DNA of 64,000 nucleotides from JAKLQR01 sp963753165 (GTDB taxonomy: Bacteria; Nitrospirota; Thermodesulfovibrionia; Thermodesulfovibrionales; SM23-35), in assembly GCA_963753165.1 (NCBI GenBank), contig CAVWBP010000006.1, positions 1 through 64,000 on the forward strand. The letters are read 5' to 3'. The first letter of the stretch is position 1. The number at the start of each line of letters is the position of its first letter. Below are positions 46,764 through 55,110 of the stretch, in pieces. The position numbers and the translations under genes are program-made. The notes beneath the pieces were generated by a model, which worked only from the letters and a program-made list of their open reading frames with translations, made no database searches and had not been told where the DNA came from.

Positions 46764-48848
46764 TTAACCGGGCTGGAGTTTCGAAAAATCTGCAATTGCC
46801 GAAACAGTCTCCCATACGTCAGTGAGCAATGCGAGTCTGTTCTGTTTCACCTCTTCATTCTTGTCCATGACAAGCACATGATCGAAGAAATGATTGACCG
46901 GTTCAGTCAACGAGGTAAGGAGCATGAGCGCGTCCTGGCATGAACCCTCTTCTCTGTGCTTCAAAAGTGCCGGTTTCAACATATCAAGCGTTTCCTTAAG
47001 CTTCTGTTCTTGTGCCTCTGTCAGGAGCGCAGGATTTATTTCGGGAAGCGCTTTTTTCGGTATGATATTATTGGCTCTTTTCACGGCAGCAAGAAAATCG
47101 TTATATTCTACTTTTTCCTTAAACTCTCTGAGGGCATCAAGCCTGTGTCGGACCTCTTGTAACCGGAGGACCAATGACAGGGGCAGGATTGAGGACACCA
47201 GATCAGGACTGTAGCCCTGGTCCAAAAGCACTGTCTCAAGCCTCCCTTCAAAAAATTTCAAAATAGCGTTTTCTGTTTCCTGCATATTCCCGGCTACCTG
47301 AAGATTCGAGAGCGCTTGTTCAACAAGTTCCCTGATTGTAAGATCGTAGCCCTTATCGAACAGGATCGTAACAATCCCCAGGGCTGCTCTCCTGAGAGCA
47401 AAGGGGTCTTCAGAGCCGGTGGGCACAAGGCCGATCGAGAAAAAAGCCGCGATAGTATCTATCTTGTCTGCAATGCTTACAATAGCGCCTGTATCCGTTT
47501 CAGGCAATTCTCCGCCTGAATGCGTTGGCAGATAATGCTCCTGAATAGCCTGTGCAACCACTTCCTCCTCTTTGTCGTGAAGGGCATAGTATCTTCCCAT
47601 GACACCCTGGAGTTCCGGAAACTCCCTTACCACGCCTGTGACAAGGTCTGTTTTGGCAAGCTGTGCAGCGCGGATAACATTCTCCTTTCCTGACGGGACA
47701 ATTCTCCCGGCAAGGAACCCTGCATTCGAGACGATCCGCTCTGTTTTTTTATAGACGCTTCCGAGGCTTTCCTGGAACGTGACTTTTTTCAGTTCCTCCA
47801 GCCGTTCGACAAGAGGCTTTTTCGTGTCTTCTTCATAGTAGAATCTTGCATCCTCAAAGCGCGCCCTTATCACACGCTCGGCGCCGATCCTGACGGTATC
47901 TGCATTCTCCCCGCTCGTATTGCTTACGACTACAAAATGGTTCGTCAGTTCACCCGCTTTATTTTCAACGGCAAAATATTTCTGATGTCCTTTCATGACG
48001 ATAATGAGCAATTCGCTGGGCAGAGCAAGATACTCTTCAGAGAACTGGGCCATGACCGGCACCGGATATTCCACGAGGTTCACGACGGTATCAAGCAGCT
48101 CCTCGTCAGGCATGACTTTTTCTCCAAGAGGGTCCAGAAGCTTTGCAGTTCTTTCAAGGATAAGCCCTTTCCTTTCCTGAGGGTCGATTATCACATAATG
48201 ATTAGCAAGCAGGTTCTTATACCCTGATATTTCATTGATTTGAACTGCTTCAGGCGAGAGGAACCGGTGGCCTTTTGTGACCATATCGCTCCGAATCCCG
48301 TCAACTTCGAACCTGATCACGGTATTCCCGAAGAGCGCGAGCAACCAGCGGATCGGCCTCGCAAACCGGATTGTACGATCACCCCACCTCATCGACTTCG
48401 GAAGATGGAGAGAGAAGAGAAGTTTTTTCAGGATGTCCGGCAGGACCTCACTCACATGGACGCCTTTTTCTGCAATCACCGCAACAACGTATTCACCCTT
48501 GTCCTTCTGCATGATAACCAGGCTCTCGACGCTGACTCCCTGTGAGGCGGCAAATCCAAGGGCCGCCTTTGTCGGCTTTCCCTCTATATCAAAAGCAGCT
48601 TTTTTCGAAGGCCCGAATACCTCTTTTACCCTGTCCTCCTGCATCTGGGGTATTCCGTCCGCAATGACCGCAAGTCTTCTCGGTGTTCCGTAGGTCTCTA
48701 TCCCGCCAAACGGCACATAATTTTCCCTGAATATCTTTTCTGCATTCTCTTTCAACTGTTTCATTGCCGGCGGGATGAACCTCGCAGGCAGATCTTCCGT
48801 GCCTATCTCGAGCAGACACGAGGAATTGTTGAGTGCATTTTCAGTCAT
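46764..48848 (-). CDS. glyS: Glycyl-tRNA synthetase beta subunit
   Basis: 694 residues, normal length for the beta chain of the alpha2beta2 enzyme. LLEIGTEDLPARFIPPAMKQ, FGGIETYGTPRRLAVIADGI, LPKSMRWGDRTIRFARPIRW, SVYKKTERIVSNAGFLAGRI, DLVTGVVREFPELQGVMGRY and DKIDTIAAFFSIGLVPTGSE are all GlyS signatures; a DALR-like C-terminal domain binds the tRNA anticodon. Unusually the alpha subunit gene glyQ is not next to it: it is third in a unit after glutaredoxin and ferredoxin:thioredoxin reductase genes, overlapping the latter by eight bases. Confidence 0.97.
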   Translation of the reverse strand: MTENALNNSSCLLEIGTEDLPARFIPPAMKQLKENAEKIFRENYVPFGGIETYGTPRRLAVIADGIPQMQEDRVKEVFGPSKKAAFDIEGKPTKAALGFAASQGVSVESLVIMQKDKGEYVVAVIAEKGVHVSEVLPDILKKLLFSLHLPKSMRWGDRTIRFARPIRWLLALFGNTVIRFEVDGIRSDMVTKGHRFLSPEAVQINEISGYKNLLANHYVIIDPQERKGLILERTAKLLDPLGEKVMPDEELLDTVVNLVEYPVPVMAQFSEEYLALPSELLIIVMKGHQKYFAVENKAGELTNHFVVVSNTSGENADTVRIGAERVIRARFEDARFYYEEDTKKPLVERLEELKKVTFQESLGSVYKKTERIVSNAGFLAGRIVPSGKENVIRAAQLAKTDLVTGVVREFPELQGVMGRYYALHDKEEEVVAQAIQEHYLPTHSGGELPETDTGAIVSIADKIDTIAAFFSIGLVPTGSEDPFALRRAALGIVTILFDKGYDLTIRELVEQALSNLQVAGNMQETENAILKFFEGRLETVLLDQGYSPDLVSSILPLSLVLRLQEVRHRLDALREFKEKVEYNDFLAAVKRANNIIPKKALPEINPALLTEAQEQKLKETLDMLKPALLKHREEGSCQDALMLLTSLTEPVNHFFDHVLVMDKNEEVKQNRLALLTDVWETVSAIADFSKLQPG

Positions 48849-49164
48849 GGATTTTCCTTCGTTCAGGCACTCTTACATGCGTGGTCTTCTCTTCATTCCA
48901 TTCCTTTGAGACATACAACCCGCAGTAGCAGCTTCCATATTCCCTGATATCAGGGTCCCGGTACACACAGGGGCAGATAATATCCTTATCCTCCTCCTTC
49001 ACGCCGGCAGCAAGACGGCACGGGCAGGAACGGTATCCGTAGCGGGACTCATTGGTTATGAGTCCTTCCAGGATCTGGAGGACATATTCTCTGTCCCTGT
49101 TGAGCTGTATCCCCTGCGACTCCGCGTATTTTGTGAGGATTTCATAAAGTCTCTCTGCATTCAT
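48841..49164 (-). CDS. Ferredoxin:thioredoxin reductase catalytic chain-like protein
   Basis: 107 residues with the 4Fe-4S/disulfide motif set of FTR-beta: YGYRSCPCRLAAGVKEEDKD, IICPCVYRDPDIREYGSCYC, GLYVSKEW. CPC...CPC...CYC provides four cluster Cys and two redox Cys. It takes electrons from ferredoxin to reduce a thioredoxin or glutaredoxin. Start ATG overlaps the glutaredoxin stop (ATGA), so that protein is the likely partner. Confidence 0.93.
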   Translation of the reverse strand: MNAERLYEILTKYAESQGIQLNRDREYVLQILEGLITNESRYGYRSCPCRLAAGVKEEDKDIICPCVYRDPDIREYGSCYCGLYVSKEWNEEKTTHVRVPERRKIHD

Positions 49165-49421
49165 GAGAGATCCAGGGCTTTTTTGATGGCATCTTCATCG
49201 AGTCCTTTTATGACCTCTTCAACGATAAGTGTTGGATACGTGGCATCCGGATTATATTTCTTAAGCTCTTTTGACGTCAGCCACTGTTCCCCGCTGTCAA
49301 GAAGGTCCACTTCCGTCATAGCATAGGAAATGTTATGTTCATCGAGGAACTTCTTCACCTGTTTGCATATAGGGCACGTAGTCAATGCATACAACCTGAC
49401 TTTCTTCTTCTGTCCTTCCAT
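49161..49421 (-). CDS. Glutaredoxin-like protein
   Basis: 86 residues: VRLYALTTCPICKQVKKFLD with a CPIC active site, SYAMTEVDLLDSGEQWLTSK and ATYPTLIVEEVIKGLDEDAI (TYPTxxV cis-Pro region). It is coupled by ATGA to the FTR gene. The pair predicts a ferredoxin-driven disulfide reduction path, an inference from adjacency. Confidence 0.92.
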   Translation of the reverse strand: MEGQKKKVRLYALTTCPICKQVKKFLDEHNISYAMTEVDLLDSGEQWLTSKELKKYNPDATYPTLIVEEVIKGLDEDAIKKALDLS

Positions 49422-49485
49422 CTCCGCACCTCCCTGATCAGACTAGAATATGCTCCGGCGAAATGATTCATTTTCTGACAAGCCT

Positions 49486-49839
49486 CTATGCGTTGCCAAA
49501 AGGCGTGTCCGGGTTCGTCGTTTTGAAGACTTCAGCCGCCGAATGTGAAATATCCTCAAGCATTTCACCGTTTGCCTTATCAATTATCTCGATCGAGACC
49601 TTGAGTGTTGCAGCAACGTCCTCCAGCGAGAGGCCGTTTTTATAATGATGATGTGCGATTATTACCTTCAATACATCATCGACGATGAACCTTTTCAGTT
49701 CCGTATCGTCTACTGAAACAGTATCGCATGCAGCATGGAAAGCCATGCCGTCTTCCAGCGCTGCAATGATCTCATCCATTGCTTTATTATAGATCCGGCT
49801 CTCTTCTTCAGTATATTCCTTGTAGTGGAAATCTTCCAT
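49486..49839 (-). CDS. Hypothetical protein
   Basis: 117 residues from MEDFHYKEYTEEESRIYNKA; AAGGAG lies five bases before this ATG, so the longer frame to 49911 is not used. DEIIAALEDGMAFHAACDTV, RFIVDDVLKVIIAHHHYKNG and GLSLEDVAATLKVSIEIIDK, helical, with the last part like a helix-turn-helix. No family recognised. It is in front of the Grx-FTR-glyS unit on the same strand. Confidence 0.6.
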   Translation of the reverse strand: MEDFHYKEYTEEESRIYNKAMDEIIAALEDGMAFHAACDTVSVDDTELKRFIVDDVLKVIIAHHHYKNGLSLEDVAATLKVSIEIIDKANGEMLEDISHSAAEVFKTTNPDTPFGNA

Positions 49840-49936
49840 GTAGCTCCTTTTGAAGCGGTAATATTTAAATTTACCATACGACAGGCGGAGGATTCTATAA
49901 AAAATGAGCATCGCAGGGAAACCATGCAGTTACGGA

Positions 49937-50028
49937 TGGGAAAATCCTCCCCTTTACAAGGGGAGGCTGGTGGAGTATTATGAAAAATATTCAAACCTCC
50001 CCAACCCCTCCTTGGAAAGGAGGGGATT
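49937..50028. repeat. Paired CCTCCCC-type hairpins
   Basis: TCCTCCCCTTTACAAGGGGAGG (first hairpin, 49945-49966 region) and CCCCTCCTTGGAAAGGAGGG (second, about 50006-50026), linked by AACCTCCCCAACCCC. Each is a near-perfect inverted repeat of the REP-like type, between the hypothetical gene and the divergent methyltransferase. Confidence 0.5.
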
Positions 50029-50108
50029 GAATTCTTGATTGCAGGGGTATTTCCGATAAAACCTCGCAACATTGAGGGATATCGGATACGATGTAAGCTA
50101 AGAGGCAT

Positions 50109-50714
50109 ATGGATCCACTCGGGAAAAAAGAACTTATGTCTTTTTACAACAGGCATCTGAAAGACTTCGGGGATACCCCGCAGGCGGTGCGCTGGACTCC
50201 TGCAGGCCAGTTGCGGAGATATGAAAATCTCCTTCGGATTGCAGGCAATTTCTTTGGCAAAACTCTCCTGGACTTCGGCTGCGGCAAGGGAGATTTTTAC
50301 GGGTTTCTGAGGAGGAAGAATATCTCCGCACACTACTGCGGCATCGATATCAATGAAAATCTCATCTCGCTGGCCAGGGACAAATATCCTGAGGCTGAAT
50401 TTATTGCGATGGACATAGAGAAGAAAGATCTGGAGAGAAATTTCGACTGCATCATTCTATGCGGTGTTTTCAACCTCAGGGTCGCCGGCATAGAGGAAAC
50501 CATGAAGAATATTCTGAAAAGGCTTTTCAGTGTTTGCAAAGGCGCTTTGCATATGAGCGCCCTCTCATATTCTATTCCACAGAGGACCGTGGAACTCTTT
50601 TATGTAAAACCTGAAGAGTTGCTCCGGTTTGCACTCACAGAACTCTCACCAAAGGTAACCTTGATGCACACAGATGAAGATATTTATCTTTCGGTCTACA
50701 AGGGGATTACTTAG
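50109..50714 (+). CDS. Class I SAM-dependent methyltransferase
   Basis: 201 residues. KTLLDFGCGKGDFYGFLRRK (motif I), HYCGIDINENLISLARDKYP (motif II), AEFIAMDIEKKDLERNFDCI, ILCGVFNLRV (motif IV) and a final EDIYLSVYKGIT. Substrate unknown. Its last codon and stop were reshaped by the MITE inserted at 50714: before insertion the gene would have ended a codon later (…ITY, TGA). Confidence 0.82.
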   Translation: MDPLGKKELMSFYNRHLKDFGDTPQAVRWTPAGQLRRYENLLRIAGNFFGKTLLDFGCGKGDFYGFLRRKNISAHYCGIDINENLISLARDKYPEAEFIAMDIEKKDLERNFDCIILCGVFNLRVAGIEETMKNILKRLFSVCKGALHMSALSYSIPQRTVELFYVKPEELLRFALTELSPKVTLMHTDEDIYLSVYKGIT

Positions 50715-50846
50715 TGTCTGTTTATAAACTCTGGGTTTGTCATCCTCCGGCTTGACCGGGGGATCCAGAAAACATTGAAAATACTGGATTCCCGCCTTCG
50801 CGAGAATGACGAATTTTTATCGGAATCGCACTTTATAAACAGACTC
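50714..50846. mobile_element. MITE copy B (133 bp) with TACTTA target duplication
   Basis: Same ends as copy A (GTGTCTGTTTATAAA ... TTTATAAACAGACTC) with TACTTA on both sides (50708-50713, 50847-50852). Outer ~50 bases on each side are almost identical to copy A; the middle differs (AAAACATTGAAAA in place of the CCCGAAAGCTTTCGGG hairpin). Lies between the convergent methyltransferase and hemB stop codons. Confidence 0.88.
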
Positions 50847-51819
50847 TACTTATTGAGCAGTTTTGCCGCGTCTTTTGCAAAATAGGTGAGAATAAGATCA
50901 GCGCCCGCGCGCCGGATTGAGGTAAGGACTTCCATCATGACCCGCTGCTCATCAATCCAGCCAAGCTTGCCGGCGGCTTTGATAAGGGAATATTCCCCGC
51001 TCACATTATACGCTGCCACAGGGACATCAAACGTGTCTTTTACATCGGAGATGACATCGAGGTAAGAGAGAGCAGGTTTAATCATTACGATATCCGCCCC
51101 TTCCTCGATATCGAGTTCCACTTCCTTCAATGCTTCCCTTCTGTTCGCGGGGTCCATCTGGTAAGAACGTCTGTCGCCGAACTGGGGAGCAGATTCCGCT
51201 GCTTCCCTGAAAGGGCCGTAAAAAGCAGAGGCATATTTTGCTGCATAGGACATGATCGGTAGTTCTTCAAATCCTTCTTCGTCAAGCGCAAACCGGATCG
51301 CGTCAACCCTTCCGTCCATCATGTCCGACGGGGCGACCATGTCAGCGCCGGCTTTTGCATGGGAAACCGCCTCTTTCGCAAGAAGCTCCAGGGTTGAATC
51401 ATTGTCAACATCCCCGTCTCTTATAATCCCGCAATGGCCGTGGCTGGTATATTCGCACATGCAGACGTCGGTGATTACATAGAGTCCGGGCACGCTGTCT
51501 TTGATCGCTTTTATTGCACTGCTGAACAACTCCATGCGGATCGTATGCACCGGACCCGATCTCGTCTTTCTGTTCAGGTATCCCGAAGAGCAATATGGAC
51601 GGGATGCCTAAGGAATAGACTTCTTTCGCATGCTTCTTTATCCTGTCCACAGATTCCTGAAAGCAGCCGGGCATTGAAGAAATTTCCTTCCTCACCCCTT
51701 TGCCGAAAGTCACAAAAAGGGGATAAATGAAATCGATCAGGAGAAAGTGAGGTCTCCCTCACCATTCTCCTGATCGTTTCGTTCTTCCTTAGCCTTCTCG
51801 GTCTATGGACTGGGAACAT
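50846..51819 (-). pseudogene. hemB: Porphobilinogen synthase (HemB), two frameshifts
   Basis: Three frames give one protein of about 323 residues: MFPVHRPRRLRKNETIRRMV (start 51819), then IYPLFVTFGKGVRKEISSMP and ILLFGIPEQKDEIGSGAYDP, then VPGLYVITDVCMCEYTSHGH with Cys metal ligands, ADMVAPSDMMDGRVDAIRFA, IMSYAAKYASAFYGPFREAA (Schiff-base Lys), ADIVMIKPALSYLDVISDVK (second Lys) and VAAYNVSGEYSLIKAAGKLG. HemB condenses two 5-aminolevulinate to porphobilinogen for haem, sirohaem and corrinoids. Since it is normally essential, the frameshifts (near 51705 and 51530) are probably sequence errors. The stop uses bases of the MITE. Confidence 0.88.
51734..51776 (-). promoter_or_regulatory. Strong hairpin inside the 5' coding part of hemB
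   Basis: CGATCAGGAGAA pairs perfectly with TTCTCCTGATCG (12 bp), and after a small internal loop GTGAGG pairs with CCTCAC around a four-base loop. It spans about nucleotides 44-86 of the hemB frame. In coding sequence such a stem is unusual and could affect translation or mRNA stability; inference. Confidence 0.35.
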
Positions 51820-51853
51820 ACCTTTGCCATACTTTCATTCTGTGGAAAGGTTC

Positions 51854-52204
51854 TTACTCTCCGCATCCGCTGCCGCAGCCTGAACCGCATGCCGACGCTC
51901 CGCCTTCGGACCCGCATGTCGATGCACCGCCGCTGAAGATGAACCCTTCGCCCTCTGTCCCGACATAATAGTCAAGCTGTTTATCGGAGAGGGTCACTGA
52001 TGTCTCTTTATCGAGAAAGATTTTGAGCCCGTCCTTCTCAACAACTTCATCCTCGGGTTTATGGGCCTCTTCGATATTAAGGCCGTATGAAGGCCCGCAG
52101 CAGCTTGAACCGGCAATAAAAATCCTTAGCCCATGCTGCGCCTTCCCTTCATCAGTGAGTATCGTTTTTGCCTTTTCAGCAGCCTTCTCTGTTACTGTGA
52201 GCAC
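51854..52204 (-). CDS. HesB/IscA-type iron-sulfur assembly protein with Cys/Gly-rich tail
   Basis: 116 residues from GTG with GGAGG six bases upstream. The A-type core has EKAAEKAKTILTDEGKAQHG, LRIFIAGSSCCGPSYGLNIE (the first Cys), LKIFLDKETSVTLSDKQLDY, followed by EGEGFIFSGGASTCGSEGGA and SACGSGCGSGCGE. Where IscA ends in CGCG, this one has a repeated CGSG tail with four Cys after ASTCG. It may carry or deliver clusters. It precedes hemB on the same strand by about 35 bases. Confidence 0.85.
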   Translation of the reverse strand: MLTVTEKAAEKAKTILTDEGKAQHGLRIFIAGSSCCGPSYGLNIEEAHKPEDEVVEKDGLKIFLDKETSVTLSDKQLDYYVGTEGEGFIFSGGASTCGSEGGASACGSGCGSGCGE

Positions 52205-52346
52205 AAAGCACCTCCAAAAGTTTGATATTTTAGCATAAAAAATAACTCCCTAAAAAAGCAAACCCCGAGGTATGCCTGGCAGGGTTAAAGGAGTTCTCTG
52301 AACCGCACAAGGCCTGAAAATGGATAGAGTGTCGACATCGCCTTGC

Positions 52347-53259
52347 TCACTTCGGAATACCTGCCTCTTCAAGGGCTGCAACAGGGTTCAGCCCGCCGAC
52401 GATTACCATCCCGGCTTTATCCATGCTTACCGGTATTTCGAGCAGCGGCTGATTCGGGTTTCCGATCAGAAGGATGCCTCCGATGCCCTTCTCTTTCAGT
52501 TTCTCTCTCAGCTCCATTGCTTTCTCAACGCTTACGACAGGGATTTCCCTGAAACTCGCGAGAATTTTTCCGCTTCTGTTCCGTATCGCGCCGGCAATAT
52601 CAGTCATCCTGCTTCTGATGAAGATTTCGAGGGGATCCAGAGAAGACCCTTCATAGCTGATCAGGGCGGTAAAGCGCAACGGTTCATCATGAATCTGGAG
52701 CACACCGCCAAACTTTGAATTGACCGGTATGCCTGCTTTGAGAAATATGCCGTTGATGGTCACACTACACACCGTGCCGAACCCTATCTGTCCATGCGGG
52801 ACCACTATGTCACCGATCGCTTCTCCGCTCTTCCTCATCACAATCTTGTCAGACATGACATAAGGCGAGGAGAATACCGGTTTCATCACCTTGAACGCCT
52901 CTTTGCGCTTTTCTTCCGGGAAGAAGGAAATATTCAGGATGATATCCCCCTGGTGTGTTTCAAGGTCAAGGTTCGTAAGATAGGAAAGGGTCTCGATCTT
53001 GCTGATGATAAACCCGATTTTATCCGAGACGGATGCCTGGGAGAGTTCTACTTTTCCCTTTTGGGTAATGAGTCTTCCCTCCCTGCCGATATACCTTCGT
53101 AAACCCTCTCTCGTCAAGAATCCTGAGATGATATCTCACGGTTCGTTCGGTAAGGTCCACTCCGTGTATCTTCAGATGTTTCGATATGTTCCTCGAACCA
53201 CATATTTTATCCGGTTGTGTATCAAGCACCTTCAGTATTGCAAGCATTGTCTTTGTCAT
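52347..53259 (-). pseudogene. nrpR: NrpR-type transcriptional regulator (wHTH + DUF128), one frameshift
   Basis: 53259-~53105: MTKTMLAILKVLDTQPDKIC, GSRNISKHLKIHGVDLTERT, VRYHLRILDERGF, a winged helix. After a one-base shift near 53105 the next frame gives RRYIGREGRLITQKGKVELS and one NrpR/DUF128 domain (ISKIETLSYLTNLDLETHQG, GFGTVCSVTINGIFLKAGIP, NSKFGGVLQIHDEPLRFTAL, GILLIGNPNQPLLEIPVSMD). In archaea NrpR represses nitrogen-assimilation genes and responds to 2-oxoglutarate. Its place directly downstream of two glutamate synthase-type genes fits that role. One DUF128 copy only. Confidence 0.82.
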
Positions 53260-53396
53260 AGCACACTCTTTCTCTTTGCGTATTTCAGAAATTTCACGTT
53301 CCTTAAGGTTGCAGCAGCCTCCTGCATCCCCCTCGCGGAGGGAGGATGCAGGGAGTCAGTCCCATACTTCTTCAAAACAGAAAGTTCATCTGCTGA

Positions 53397-55007
53397 CTAA
53401 TTTGCGATAACCCCTGCCGACTCCTCAACACCGGCCAGGATTCTCTCGGCCTCTTCCATGTCAGACTCCATTACATAAGGAATTCCTGTCACATCGGCTC
53501 CTTCTCTCGTTAATGATACAAGGTCAGACCTGTCGATATACTGGATTGCAAACTTCCTCGCACCGGCCATAAGCTGCTGAAGGCCGAGTTGCAGCCTGTC
53601 ACAGAATGTGTACATTCCGATCGCACCGACAGGGAATCTTCTTGTAGGCTTTTCCGTACTTCGCCTTTAATGGTTCGGCGCTTACGAATATCTTTTCTAC
53701 TGAGTCGCCATATTTTTTAATTTCGGGAGGCAGTTTGTCTTCATGTAGCCATCTCCCGATATTTTTACCGACCATGGCAGGTATCATTGTGGCTCTTCCC
53801 ATGCAAACTGCCTTTACGAACGGCGCACCCATTGCTATTGCCTTGAATACATGATCCTCAAGCGAGAACCCTCCGGCGATAGCAAGGTCCGGCACATATT
53901 TGCCCTCTTGCCCTCAATTCTTCGGCGAATTTGTATGCAAGCGCTTCAAGATAGATAGTCGGAATACCCCATTCATTCATCATCCTCCATGGGCTCATTC
54001 CTGTTCCACCGCCTGCTCCATCAATAGTGAGCAGGTCTAACTCAGCGTCTGAAGCAAACTTGATCGCCCGTGCAAGATCAACAACCCTGTATGCACCGGT
54101 CTTCAGCGAAACAAACTTTGCCCCTATTTTCCTGAGATACTTCGCGCTTTGCATGAAGCTGTCATATTCAACCATGCCGAGCCTTGAATGCCTCTCGAAT
54201 TCTTTGAATGCACCCTCCTTGAAGGCCTTCTGGACAATTTTGTCTTCCGGGTCGGGAAGCACGACGTAGCCTCTTCTCTTTAGTTCAAGTGCCCTTTCAA
54301 GGGTTTTGAGTTTGACTTCACCGCCGATATTTTTTGCGCCCTGTCCCCATTTGAGTTCAAGGCATTCTACGCCGAGTTTCTCAACGGCATATTCAGGCGA
54401 ACCGATTCTGCCATCCTCGACATTCTGCTGCAGGATTATCGCGCCGTATTCGTCTTTCCAGTCATTGAATGTTTTAACTCTTCTCGCAAGTTCCGGCGAG
54501 CTTACGACTCTTCCGTTTTTTATTTCCGCTTTCGGGTCCATACCGACCACGTTCTCGCCGATTACCACCATGATGCCTGAAATTGCGCGCGCCAATAGCC
54601 AATCCCTCCCAGTTGTCCCTTGCTATATTGGTTGATCCGAGCGCACCTGTAAAAATAGGAAGTTTGAGTTTGATCTTATGTTTTTTACCTATCTCAACCT
54701 CTGTTGAGACATTTGTGAAGAGCGCCTTGTCTGAATCTGCCTCGACACCGATCGCACCAATGCATGTTCCCTGAATATTCAGATGAGAATAATCTACAGG
54801 GTATTGTTTTACAGCTCCGGCTGTTACCTTTCCGAAGGGTACAGGATAGAGTACTTCCCTTCCCCTGAAAGATGATTTTCCTATTTCACAGAGACCGGGG
54901 CATCCGTCAAGACAGGCAGAACATATACCTGAGGAGGGCGCCGGGTCTGATACCCTGTTTTTTGTCCCTGTGGCTGCACTTGCATTAGGTGTGCCGTAGT
55001 TCACCAT
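53397..55007 (-). pseudogene. FMN-binding glutamate synthase-family protein, copy 1 (three frameshifts)
   Basis: Four segments, 55007-~54600, ~54595-53935, ~53900-53630 and ~53615-53397, join into a protein of about 535 residues. N-terminal Cys motif SGICSACLDGCPGLCEIGKS, FRGREVLYPVPFGKVTAGAV, then VECLELKWGQGAKNIGGEVK, LDLLTIDGAGGGTGMSPWRM, LAIAGGFSLEDHVFKAIAMG and LQLGLQQLMAGARKFAIQYI. This is the archaeal-type GltB central/FMN domain without amidotransferase or GXGXG domains. The three breaks leave conserved residues intact, so sequence error is likely. It is a tandem paralogue of the intact gene at 55111. Confidence 0.82.
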
Positions 55008-55037
55008 TTTTTACCTCCATAAATTTTTTGAAAGCAG

Positions 55038-55069
55038 ACTTGTCCCCTAAAATATTTCAGGGGACAAGT
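55038..55069. repeat. 11-bp perfect hairpin between the two glutamate synthase paralogues
   Basis: ACTTGTCCCCT (55038-55048) and AGGGGACAAGT (55059-55069) around a 10-base AT-rich loop. No T-run follows on the minus strand, so it is not a classic terminator; it could be a processing or attenuation site, or a remnant repeat. Confidence 0.55.
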
Positions 55070-55110
55070 ACTGCATCTAAAGCAAAATCAGCTTGCGAGC
55101 GCAAAGAAAT

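Noticed and set aside
46686..46943. 85-codon plus-strand frame over the glyS end
   Set aside because: Antisense to the conserved end of glyS and crosses its terminator hairpin.
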